Source of the DNA: Cyanobacteriota bacterium | GTDB lineage: Bacteria > Acidobacteriota > Vicinamibacteria > Vicinamibacterales > UBA2999 | Assembly: GCA_019752015.1 (NCBI GenBank) | Contig: JAIEMQ010000018.1 | Span: 1 to 64,000, forward strand | Direction of reading: 5' to 3' | DNA length: 64,000 bases | Part shown: positions 56,528 to 64,000 of the stretch, one piece after another | Layout: every line of letters starts with the position of its first letter | How positions within the stretch are numbered: the first letter of the stretch is position 1 | Notes under the pieces: generated by a model | Seen by the model: only the letters and a program-made list of their open reading frames with translations | Database searches by the model: none | What the model was told of the DNA's origin: nothing | Made by a program: the position numbers and the translations under genes

Positions 56528-58292
56528 ATGGACCGCCTTGCCCAGAACCTTCGCCATGCCATCGCCCGACTCGTTCGCGATCGCGGATTCGCCGCCATCA
56601 CGATCGTGACACTCGCACTCGGCATCGGCGCGAATACGGCGGTGTTCAGCCTGGTCAAGGCGACGCTGCTCAGCCCGTTGCCTTACGGCGATGCCGATCG
56701 CTTGACCGCCATCTGGGGTCCCGATCGCGCGGAGACGACCCACCTGTCGTTGCGCGAGGTCTACACGTATCCACGAGAGACGCAAAGGTTCGTGGGCATC
56801 GCCGGCTACCGGGAGGCCGACGTCAGCTTCACCGGAGGACAAGAGCCAGAGTTGATTCGCGGCGGATCGGCGACCCCGAACCTGTTCGAAGTGACTCGCA
56901 GTTCGGCGATGCTGGGCCGCACGTTCAAGGCGGCGGATACCGCCGGCGGCGCCAGCAACGTGATCGTGATCAGTCACGCCGATGTGCGGCGTCGTGAAGT
57001 GGCCGTGCGCACCGCGCTCGGCGCCGGCGAACCTGCCGCGGCTCGATGAGACCACGCTGGACGCATCTGTGCTCGTATTCACGGCGGTCCTCGCGATCGC
57101 CGCCGGCATCCTGTCCGGATTGCTGCCGGCGATGCAGCTCTCTCGTCCGGACGTCACGGGTGTGTTGAAAGACGGCGGACGCACCGGAACAGCGGGACGG
57201 TCACGACAACTCACACGTCGCGCCCTGGCCGTCCTTCAGCTTGCATCTTCGGTGGTCCTCGCACTCGCGGCCGGTCTGCTGATTCGCAGCCTGATCGGGC
57301 TCAACCGCATCGATCTCGGCTTCAATCCGTCGAACGTGTTGACGGCGCAGCTGCAGATCCCGGCGACCGTTCCTGCGACAGATCGGTGACTGGTCGATCA
57401 AGATCGAGGGCCGTCCGTACGTGCCCGAGGAAACCCGAACGGCGATTACCAGGCGGTGACGCCAGGCTATTTCGAAGCCATGGGCCTGAAGCTCGTTCGC
57501 GGACGCTTCCTCACCGATGCCGACCGCGAAGAGACAATGCCCGCAGTCGTGATCAACGACACGATGGCGGAGCGCTACTGGCCGGGTGAAGACGCGATCG
57601 GCCGGAAATGCATGACGGGCACCGACGACAAGCCGTGGCTGACGATTGTCGGCATTGTCGGAACCGTCCGGCACAATGCCGTCGTCGAAGAACCGCGCAA
57701 CGAGATGTATCTCGCGCACGCGCAGCTGCCGGCGCACATCGGTTCCACGCCGCGCGGCATGACGCTCGTCGTCAAGACCGACGGCAATCCGATCGCACTC
57801 GCGGGACAGGTGCGTGAGGCGGTCAGGTCGATCGATGGCAATCTTCCTGTCTCGGACATTCGCACGATGGACGCCGTGACGGCATCGGCGCTGTCGCAGC
57901 CGCGCTTCATCACGTTCCTGCTTGCGTTGTTTGCGGGCACGGCATTGACGCTTGCCGCGATCGGGATCTACGGAACGATCTCGCTGCTCGTCGCGGAGCG
58001 GACGCAGGAGATGGGCATTCGTCTCGCGCTCGGCGCGAATCCGCCGGAGATCCTCAAGCTGGTGCTGGGCCAGGGCATGACGCTCACCGCCATCGGCGTC
58101 GGCCTCGGGCTCGCCGGAGCCGCGCTCCTGACGCGCACGCTCGCCGGATTGATTTACGGCGTCGGCACGCTCGATCCGCTGACGTTCGTCGCCGTGCCTG
58201 CGTTGCTCTGTCTCGTCGCGCTCGCGGCCCGTTTCATCCCGGCGCGGCGGGCGGCGTCGGTGGACCCGATCACGACGCTCCGGGCAGGGTAG
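56528..58292 (+). pseudogene. ADOP-family ABC permease, multiple frameshifts and deletions
   Basis: Three frames carry consecutive parts of an acidobacterial duplicated orphan permease (MacB/FtsX type). The N-terminus (LRHAIARLVRDRGFAAITIV then TLALGIGANTAVF) and a truncated periplasmic domain are in one frame. The second FtsX region (REVAVRTALGA; LASSVVLALAAGLLIRSLIG) is in another. The last part, from VTPGYFEAMGLKLVRGRF to AARFIPARRAASVDPITTLR, is in a third. Breaks lie near 56990-57050 and 57380-57460. About half of the periplasmic domain and several TM helices are gone, so it cannot function. ADOP permeases are a hallmark of Acidobacteria. Confidence 0.85.
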
Positions 58293-58353
58293 GAGGGCTA
58301 CGGTTGAGATTCGATCCCGGCGATCCCTGATAGGCTGCGATCAGGAGGTCGAC

Positions 58354-58821
58354 ATGCGTCTACTGGCTCTCCTGCTTGCGACTGCGCTGCAATCCGCGGC
58401 GCCGGACTTTAGCGGCACCTGGACGATGGTGCCGGATCGAAGCGGCTCGCCTCAACAATCCGAGCCGATCACCATGATGACGTTCGTGATCACCCAGGCC
58501 GGTGATGTGATCCGCATCGAGTCCACGAGCGGCAACAACAAACCAATCCTGGCAACGTATCCGTTCGGACCCGTGCCGAGGCAGCCGGCGGAACCGCTCA
58601 GCGCCGATCAATCGCGCGCCTACTGGCAGGGACAACGGTTGATCGTCGAGCGCGGCGGAACGATCAACGGCCAGACGGTCTCCGCGAAACAGACGCTGTC
58701 GCTGAATCCGGATCGCTCGGAGCTGACCGTCGAACGGCTCGTGATCGTGCAGCACGGCTACACGTTGAAAGGGACGCCGAACTACGCGACCGTCACCGAC
58801 GTCTTCGTCCGCGCACGGTAA
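58354..58821 (+). CDS. Small secreted lipocalin-like protein, unknown function
   Basis: 155 residues. Signal peptide (MRLLALLLATALQSAAP), then DFSGTWTMVPDRSGS, a sequence that opens many lipocalin-like domains of Acidobacteria (D/N-FSGTWxLxxxKS). Nine or more beta strands are predicted, ending in YATVTDVFVRAR. AGGAGG before the ATG. The ligand is unknown. The 30-bp repeat array starts right after its stop. Confidence 0.75.
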   Translation: MRLLALLLATALQSAAPDFSGTWTMVPDRSGSPQQSEPITMMTFVITQAGDVIRIESTSGNNKPILATYPFGPVPRQPAEPLSADQSRAYWQGQRLIVERGGTINGQTVSAKQTLSLNPDRSELTVERLVIVQHGYTLKGTPNYATVTDVFVRAR

Positions 58822-58822
58822 T

Positions 58823-58934
58823 TGGTGCCTGGCACCCGTTGCCACCGGCAGTGGGTGCCAGGCACCCGTCGCCACCGGCAGTGGGTGCCAGGCACCCGTC
58901 GCCACCGGCAGTGGGTGCCAGGCACCCGGTGCCA
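58823..58934. repeat. 30-bp tandem repeat array with GGTGCCAGGCACC palindrome
   Basis: Three 30-bp units (GTGGGTGCCAGGCACCCGTC then GCCACCGGCA) after a variant first unit. The same palindrome and 30-bp period occur in the 30022-30330 array, but with different linker sequence. It fills the gap between two convergent genes. Confidence 0.9.
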
Positions 58935-59834
58935 CTACTCGGCGATGTAGCGCCAGGCGCCGTTGGCATTGCGCCGCCAGATGGTGAAGAACGGCTGGCG
59001 TGTCGGAGCGCCGGCCTGCCCTGAGCTTGTCGAAGGGTCAGGGCCGGGCTTGTTCAGCGTGATGTAGCCGATCGTCACGCCGAAATCTCCGCTCACCGCG
59101 ACGATCGCTTTTTCAGGGCCCCAGTTCACCGAGCTGCCGGTGGCAGGCTCGCCCTGCCCCACGCCGACTGAAATCGCATCGTTGCCCCACAGGAACCCGG
59201 GCGTTCCGCCGCCTCCGAGGTTGATCGCGTCAGGACTGCCGTATTTCTTGAACGCGGCGCCAAGTCCGATCTTCTGCGCTTCGGCGGCGAACGACTTCTC
59301 CGCATCCGACAGACTCGCGACATCGCGCTCGTGCTTTTCCGGCGACAGCATCGAGACCATGATTTGTTCCGGGAGCAGGTAGGTCACCTTCGTTTCGGGC
59401 GCGGCCTCTTTCGCCGCCAAACGCCGGTACGCGAGCACGCGCCAGCCGTCACGCTGTTTTTCCCAGTAGGACAGGTACTTCGCGGGATTGATCGATCCAT
59501 CCGCGCGCTTGATCGTCATGAAGCCGGCGGTGAAGCCGTGGAACCCGTCGCGCGAGATGGCGACGCGGGCCGGAGTCCACGTCGCGGTCGCGCCGGTGTT
59601 CGCCTGGCTCGCGCGCAACGCGTCGATCGCCTTCTGCGATCCGTATGCGACCCCGCCGGGCGCCGGCATCGCCACATCGGACGCGAACATTGCCGAGATG
59701 CCGGTGATCAGATCGGTCTTCGCACTGGCCGCCGCAAACGCGCGATCGGCGGCGAGCAATTCGTCCGCGACTTGTTGAGGGGTCTGGGTCTGAGCAGTGA
59801 CGAGCAGTGTGACAAACGCGAGTAGTAGTTTCAC
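58935..59834 (-). CDS. Secreted double SnoaL/DUF4440-like protein
   Basis: 299 residues from the GTG at 59834, which follows TTATCA by a few nt. Signal peptide ([17 protein letters not shown]). Two SnoaL-like (NTF2-fold) units are seen: [20 protein letters not shown] to WRVLAYRRL (about 20-145), and [20 protein letters not shown] to [18 protein letters not shown] (about 175-299). The pairing is typical of secreted DUF4440 proteins of unknown substrate. The second unit contains [11 protein letters not shown], the translation of a repeat element at 59014-59042. Confidence 0.78.
   Translation of the reverse strand: MKLLLAFVTLLVTAQTQTPQQVADELLAADRAFAAASAKTDLITGISAMFASDVAMPAPGGVAYGSQKAIDALRASQANTGATATWTPARVAISRDGFHGFTAGFMTIKRADGSINPAKYLSYWEKQRDGWRVLAYRRLAAKEAAPETKVTYLLPEQIMVSMLSPEKHERDVASLSDAEKSFAAEAQKIGLGAAFKKYGSPDAINLGGGGTPGFLWGNDAISVGVGQGEPATGSSVNWGPEKAIVAVSGDFGVTIGYITLNKPGPDPSTSSGQAGAPTRQPFFTIWRRNANGAWRYIAE
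59014..59042. repeat. CCCTGAGC-TTGTCGAAGGG repeat in the SnoaL gene
   Basis: A palindrome-like element of the CTTCGACAAGCTCAGGG class, common in many bacterial genomes. Read on the minus strand it gives the tell-tale PSTSSGQA peptide in frame. The split element at 12824-12881 is a relative. Confidence 0.75.
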
Positions 59835-59883
59835 GTTTGATAATTTGCTTGCCGATTCGAAAGGTGTCTTGCCACGACCTTTT

Positions 59884-61920
59884 TCAAACGCCGTACTTAT
59901 CCGGATCCCACTGCAACCCGAGCTCAGTCGGCGGCGCCATGTAACCAGCGAGCGCCGACGCGGCGACCACGGACGGCGATGCGAGATAACCTTCGCCGCC
60001 GAGGCCCATGCGATTCTGCCAGTTGCGATTGAACGACGTGATCGCCCGCTCGCCCTTCGCCAGTGCGTCCGGTCCCTGACCAAAACACGGTCCGCACCAC
60101 GACGCGCGGATCTCTCCGCCAACACCGCGGAAGACATCGGCGATGGATTCGCCATTGAGCCGCTGATCGGGCCGCTCGATCAACGTCTTGACGCCGCCCG
60201 ATCCCGGGAACACGACGAACTCCTTCTGGACTTTCGTCAGGCCCTTCTGGCGCGCGGCCATCAGCACCAGCGCCGCCGACAGCAGGTCGTCGTAGCTGCC
60301 GTTGGTGCACGACCCGATCATCGCCTTGTCGAATTCGATCCGCTCGCGCGCCACGTCCTCGGCGGGAAACGCATTGCCGGGACTGAACGGCTTGGCGATC
60401 ATCGGCGCCACGTCGGCGAGATCGAACGCCTCGTCGATCTCGAAGCGGGCATCCGCACCGCAGCCGAATTTCGGATACGGCAGCTCATTGATGCCTTTCA
60501 GCCGGTACCACTCGTACGTGATCTCATCGGGCGCGAAAATGCCGTTCAGCGCTTCGGCCTCCGCCATCATGTTCGCAATCGTGTTGCGAAACGCGATCGG
60601 CAGCTGCTTGTCCGCATCGACGAGCTCCACGGACATGCCTTGCGATTGCTTCGCGCCCCACCGCCGCAGCAACTCGAGCACGATGTCCTTGCCGGTGACC
60701 CACGGACTCAGCTTGCCGCGGAACGTGACGCGGCGCTCCTTCGCCATCGTGAAATAGATGTAGCCCGTCGACCAGCCGAAGCCGAGCGTCGTCGATCCGA
60801 CGCCCATGCCGACGGCGCCGTAGGCGCCGTAGGCGCGGCTGTGCGAGTCGGCGCCGGGGATGAATTGCCCCGGCAGCACCAGGCCCTGCTCGGGAAAATA
60901 GAAATGGAAAATGCCGTCGCCGGGCGTGGCGTAGTACGGCTTCTCGATCTGGTGGAACCCCGCAAACTGGCGGCCGATCGCCGTCTGCTTGTCGTCGTCC
61001 TGCTTGCCGGTGAACACGAAGTGATCGTTGGCGACCGCCGCCTGCCGCGGAAAGATCGTGTTGCCGCCGGTGATCTGATTGAACGTGTGGATCGAGAACG
61101 GCGCCGTGCCGTCGGACGCGGGCAGCAGATCCGCATAAACGCGCAACGTCGCGCCCGGCGCGACTTCGGCGTCCTTGTCCACGCGATGCGCCCACACGAT
61201 CTGCGCGGTCGACGACATTGTCCGCGCGCGATCGGGATCGGGAAACTCAACAACGGGCTTCCGCAGCACCGACGACACGAACTCCCGCCGGCCGACCGCG
61301 AAAATGCCGCCGCTCTGGCGAATCTCGTCTTCCTTCGCGCTCAACGGCACCGGCGTGTAGCGCTTGCCCTGCGTGACGTTGTTGATCTCGCGCGAGACCG
61401 GATCGAACGTGAACTCATCGCCGTCGCGCGCGTCGGCGACCGCCTCGGGACTCTGCACGACGTGCAGGCCGAGATTGAACGCGTTGCGGCGGAAGATGTC
61501 GCCCATGTTGTTCCCGCAGATGATCACCATCTCGAGACCAACTTCTTCCGCAATCGCCTTGAGTCCGGCCGGCGACATTTCGCGCGAGCTGCCGATCGCA
61601 AAGCGATCACCGGCAATCACGAACGTCTCGCCGCGATGCACGCGGGCGCGGAAATCCGGCATCAGGTAGCGGAACGATCCCGCTTTCCACCGCTCGTCGA
61701 GCGTTTCCAGGCTCTCGGACACGCAATCCGCAGCGGGAGTGATCTGATCGGTATCGATCGCATCGCGCTTTTTCGATGGATCTTTCGAATCCCAGAGGAT
61801 CAGCGCCTTGCCGCGAATCAGCGGTGCGGGGCCGGAAACGGCCACATCGGATTCCCTCGGACCGGGCAGCGACTCAACCGTGACCGCGGGCTTGAGGACC
61901 GCGGGTTTCGCAACCTGCAT
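59884..61920 (-). CDS. Aconitase-family hydro-lyase with permuted domains
   Basis: 678 residues. The order is reversed relative to aconitase: residues about 30-230 form the swivel (LeuD-like) domain ([33 protein letters not shown]). The 4Fe-4S-bearing LeuC-like part follows, with [35 protein letters not shown], cluster cysteines in [13 protein letters not shown], and the CGPCFG pair. All three cluster Cys are present. It is probably a (de)hydratase of a tricarboxylate such as citrate, isopropylmalate or homocitrate. The substrate cannot be read from sequence. It is monocistronic, without a neighbouring isopropylmalate synthase or dehydrogenase. Confidence 0.9.
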   Translation of the reverse strand: MQVAKPAVLKPAVTVESLPGPRESDVAVSGPAPLIRGKALILWDSKDPSKKRDAIDTDQITPAADCVSESLETLDERWKAGSFRYLMPDFRARVHRGETFVIAGDRFAIGSSREMSPAGLKAIAEEVGLEMVIICGNNMGDIFRRNAFNLGLHVVQSPEAVADARDGDEFTFDPVSREINNVTQGKRYTPVPLSAKEDEIRQSGGIFAVGRREFVSSVLRKPVVEFPDPDRARTMSSTAQIVWAHRVDKDAEVAPGATLRVYADLLPASDGTAPFSIHTFNQITGGNTIFPRQAAVANDHFVFTGKQDDDKQTAIGRQFAGFHQIEKPYYATPGDGIFHFYFPEQGLVLPGQFIPGADSHSRAYGAYGAVGMGVGSTTLGFGWSTGYIYFTMAKERRVTFRGKLSPWVTGKDIVLELLRRWGAKQSQGMSVELVDADKQLPIAFRNTIANMMAEAEALNGIFAPDEITYEWYRLKGINELPYPKFGCGADARFEIDEAFDLADVAPMIAKPFSPGNAFPAEDVARERIEFDKAMIGSCTNGSYDDLLSAALVLMAARQKGLTKVQKEFVVFPGSGGVKTLIERPDQRLNGESIADVFRGVGGEIRASWCGPCFGQGPDALAKGERAITSFNRNWQNRMGLGGEGYLASPSVVAASALAGYMAPPTELGLQWDPDKYGV

Positions 61921-61951
61921 AACTTTTCAATTGTACCTTTCTGCGCGGGCA

Positions 61952-61957
61952 TACAAT
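61952..61957 (+). promoter_or_regulatory. -10 box TACAAT, leaderless start of M28 peptidase
   Basis: TACAAT ends 8 nt before the ATG at 61966, in a 45-bp gap to the divergent aconitase-family gene. Confidence 0.45.
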
Positions 61958-61965
61958 ACGCGTCC

Positions 61966-63549
61966 ATGAAGAAGCAGCTTTTTTGCCTGACGCTCGTCGC
62001 CGTCGTCACGGTCGTCTCCACGCCGCTGGCGCAGGAGAAGATCGACAAGGACGTGCAGTGGAAGATTCGTCGCGAAGCGACGGAGAACTCCCAGATCATG
62101 CGCACCATGCACTTCCTGACGGACGTCTATGGACCGCGCCTGACCGGCTCGCCCAACCTCAAGGCCGCGCAGGACTGGATCGTCAAGGAGACGACGCGCT
62201 GGGGATTGAAGAACGCGCACCTCGAGCCGTGGTCGTTCGGGCATCCCGGCTGGGTCAACGAGCGGCTGTCGGTGCACGCGATCTCGCCGTTCAAGGACGC
62301 CCTTGTGGTTGAAGCGCTGGCGTGGACGCCGGGCACCAACGGCGCCGTCACCGCGCAGGTGGCGCAGCTCACCTTGCCGTCATCGCCGACGAAAGACGTG
62401 CTCGCGAAGTTCTTCGACGACAACCGGGCGAAGGTCAAGGGCAAGATCGTGATCGTCGGCGCGCCGGCGGTGGTGCCGGTGACGATTCTCACGCCGCAGA
62501 AGCGCCGTGAAGACAACGACGTGCGCGCGCAGTACGACGCCGTCAATCCGCAGCAGCCGAACTTCGGCGGCGGCGGCGGGCCCCAGCCGTCGAACCCGAA
62601 CATCGTGCCCGCGGGCCAGGTCGCCGAGCAGCTCGATCAGTTCCTGGTCACGGCCGGCGCCGTCGGCCGCGTCAACGATGCCGGCCGCGAGCACGGACAG
62701 ATCCGCGCGTTCAACAACCGCACCTTCGACGTGGCGAAGGCGGTGCCGACCGTCGTGATGCGCAATGAGGACTTCGGCCGCATCTCGCGCATTCTCGCCG
62801 ACGGCACGCCCGTCGAGCTCGAGATGCACATCGTCAACCGCACGATCCCGGAGGGCTCCACCGTCTATAACGTCGTTGCCGACATTCCCGGCAGCGACAA
62901 GGCGCAGGAAGTGGTGATGCTCGGCGGCCACATCGATTCATGGCACTCTGCGACGGGCGCGACCGACAACGCGATCGGGTCGGCGACAATGCTCGAGGCG
63001 ATTCGGATCCTGCAGGCGATCGGCGTCAAGCCGCGCCGCACGATTCGCGTGGCGCTGTGGAGCGGCGAGGAGCAGGGCCTGCTCGGATCGCAGGCGTATG
63101 TGCGCGAGCACTTCGGCATGGTGGAGAATCCGAAGCCCGAGCACGCGAGCTTCGCCGGCTACTTCAACATCGATTCGGGCACGGGCCGCGCCCGCGGCGC
63201 GTCGGTGTTCGGTCCGCCGGAGGCCGCGGCGATTCTTCGCGAGGCGACGAAGCCGTTCGCCGACAACGGATTCTTCGGCGTCAACGCCACGCAGAGCCGC
63301 CGCCGCGGCGGCACGGATTCAACCTCGTTCAACGAGGCGGGCCTGCCGGGCATCGGCATCCAGCAGGATCCGATCGAGTACAACTCGCACACCTGGCACA
63401 CCAACCTCGATACCTACGAGCGCATCATCGAAGGCGACGCGCAGCAGTCGGCGATGGTGATCGCCGCGGCCGTGTATCACCTCGCCATGCGCGAGCAGAT
63501 GCTGCCGCGGCTGGCGAAGGACAAGATGCCGCCGTTGCCGACGCCGTAA
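61966..63549 (+). CDS. Secreted M28 aminopeptidase with PA-like domain
   Basis: 527 residues. Signal peptide ([23 protein letters not shown]), a PA-like insert (about 110-300) with a Gly-rich [12 protein letters not shown] loop, and the M28 core: [40 protein letters not shown], and [16 protein letters not shown] carrying the last zinc His. It is the third M28 peptidase in the window. Its start follows a TACAAT box by 8 nt. Confidence 0.92.
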   Translation: MKKQLFCLTLVAVVTVVSTPLAQEKIDKDVQWKIRREATENSQIMRTMHFLTDVYGPRLTGSPNLKAAQDWIVKETTRWGLKNAHLEPWSFGHPGWVNERLSVHAISPFKDALVVEALAWTPGTNGAVTAQVAQLTLPSSPTKDVLAKFFDDNRAKVKGKIVIVGAPAVVPVTILTPQKRREDNDVRAQYDAVNPQQPNFGGGGGPQPSNPNIVPAGQVAEQLDQFLVTAGAVGRVNDAGREHGQIRAFNNRTFDVAKAVPTVVMRNEDFGRISRILADGTPVELEMHIVNRTIPEGSTVYNVVADIPGSDKAQEVVMLGGHIDSWHSATGATDNAIGSATMLEAIRILQAIGVKPRRTIRVALWSGEEQGLLGSQAYVREHFGMVENPKPEHASFAGYFNIDSGTGRARGASVFGPPEAAAILREATKPFADNGFFGVNATQSRRRGGTDSTSFNEAGLPGIGIQQDPIEYNSHTWHTNLDTYERIIEGDAQQSAMVIAAAVYHLAMREQMLPRLAKDKMPPLPTP

Positions 63550-63586
63550 ATCACCAGATCACCAGATCACCAGATCACCAGATCAT
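63550..63586. repeat. 8-bp tandem repeat (ATCACCAG)x4
   Basis: Four exact copies plus a degenerate fifth occupy almost the whole gap between the M28 stop codon and the next start. Confidence 0.85.
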
Positions 63587-63592
63587 AAGGGT

Positions 63593-64000
63593 ATGCCCAT
63601 GTTTCGTCTGTCCCCGGCGCTGGTCGTTTGCACACTTCTCCTGTCCTTCCAGCCCACCGCGCAAAGTCCGCGCGGCGGGGACCCCGGCTCGGCCGACGGC
63701 GCGAGCGCACAAGGCTCGATGACTTGCGACGCTGCGTTGATCAAACGCGACAGCTATCGGCTCTCCACCGACGCGCAGGCCTTGAACGTGACGCGCCCGC
63801 GCACCAACTGGTGGGATGGCTTCGATGCCTCGCTGCGCACGCATCAGGATGCGCTCGGCGATCTCAACGATGCGGCATTGACCATTGCCGAGCGCGCGCT
63901 CGACATCGATCCGCGCAACCAGATGGCGCGATCGCAGCTGGCGCGCCAGCTGGTGATCCTCGGTGAAGACGGCGCGCGGGCGCGCGCCGAGATCAAGACG
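63593..64000 (+). CDS. Secreted protein with TPR-like region, cut by the window end
   Basis: The first 136 residues are present and the gene continues past 64000. MPMFRLSPALVVCTLLLSFQ is a signal peptide, then a low-complexity Gly/Ser stretch, then LNDAALTIAERALDIDPRNQ with helix-turn-helix spacing like a tetratricopeptide repeat. An in-frame ATG also occurs at 63599. No function can be assigned from this part. Confidence 0.65.
   Translation, partial: MPMFRLSPALVVCTLLLSFQPTAQSPRGGDPGSADGASAQGSMTCDAALIKRDSYRLSTDAQALNVTRPRTNWWDGFDASLRTHQDALGDLNDAALTIAERALDIDPRNQMARSQLARQLVILGEDGARARAEIKT

Noticed and set aside
59797-61965. Long plus-strand extension upstream of the M28 gene at 61966
   Set aside because: It is the shadow of the aconitase-family gene. 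The signal peptide and TACAAT box fix the start at 61966.
1-64000. Prophage, integrative element or toxin-antitoxin pair
   Set aside because: No integrase, capsid, terminase, toxin or antitoxin motif was seen; mobile sequence is limited to the IS remnant and REP/RAYT elements.

Overview
The window is GC-rich bacterial chromosome (roughly two thirds G+C). It carries no rRNA, tRNA, CRISPR array or prophage that I can see. The gene content points to the phylum Acidobacteriota, most likely class Vicinamibacteria. The signs are a broken ADOP-type permease (a family named for Acidobacteria), TonB-dependent receptors with a carboxypeptidase-regulatory N-terminus, and an extreme density of secreted peptidases (M14, M19, M24, M28, S8, S9) and beta-lactamase-fold hydrolases. 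The taxonomy is inference; no marker gene is present.

Layout. 0-10 kb: an ISAzo13-family transposase remnant, an unknown protein, a G-rich 7-bp repeat array, then a same-strand run of a class V aminotransferase, a PDZ/membrane/GAF Ser/Thr kinase and a 1551-residue secreted multidomain protein. 10-16 kb: small secreted and coiled-coil proteins, a metallophosphoesterase/diacylglycerol-kinase pair, a serine hydrolase and a deleted cysteine-synthase-like pseudogene. 16-19.1 kb: a TonB receptor bracketed by an intact RAYT (REP-associated tyrosine transposase) module and a shrunken one. 19-30 kb: M24 peptidase, glutaminyl cyclotransferase, M14, S9, cytochrome c, a PCuAC-like protein, M28, an alpha/beta hydrolase, a broken cytochrome gene and a cupredoxin-like protein. 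30-35 kb: a 30-bp repeat array, a PQQ-type propeller, a TolB-like propeller, M28-PDZ and a Rieske protein. 35-38 kb: an unusual fusion of an ABC-type substrate-binding protein to a TonB receptor. 38-48.5 kb: small secreted proteins, a fused alpha-beta E1 dehydrogenase, an EEP-family phosphodiesterase-like protein, a His-rich small protein with a ZnuD-like TonB receptor, an M19 dipeptidase and an S8 subtilase whose start codon lies in a perfect hairpin. 48.5-51 kb: a rhodanese pseudogene and three tandem membrane methyltransferase paralogs. 51-56.3 kb: an orphan LuxR-type HTH and an overlapping hydrolase/M14/beta-lactamase operon. 56.5-64 kb: ADOP pseudogene, lipocalin-like protein, 30-bp array, double SnoaL-like protein, permuted aconitase-family enzyme, M28 peptidase and a partial secreted protein.

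Functionally most genes serve the envelope and extracellular space: peptide and protein breakdown, outer-membrane uptake and metal or redox handling. Two cross-cutting features stand out. (1) Small palindromic REP-like elements and 7-, 8- and 30-bp tandem arrays are common. Several sit in frame inside genes, and two supply the hydrophobic core of signal peptides. (2) Many start codons lie only about 7-11 nt after a TANNNT -10 box, which implies leaderless mRNAs. The most novel single object is the substrate-binding-protein/TonB-receptor fusion at 34925-37927.
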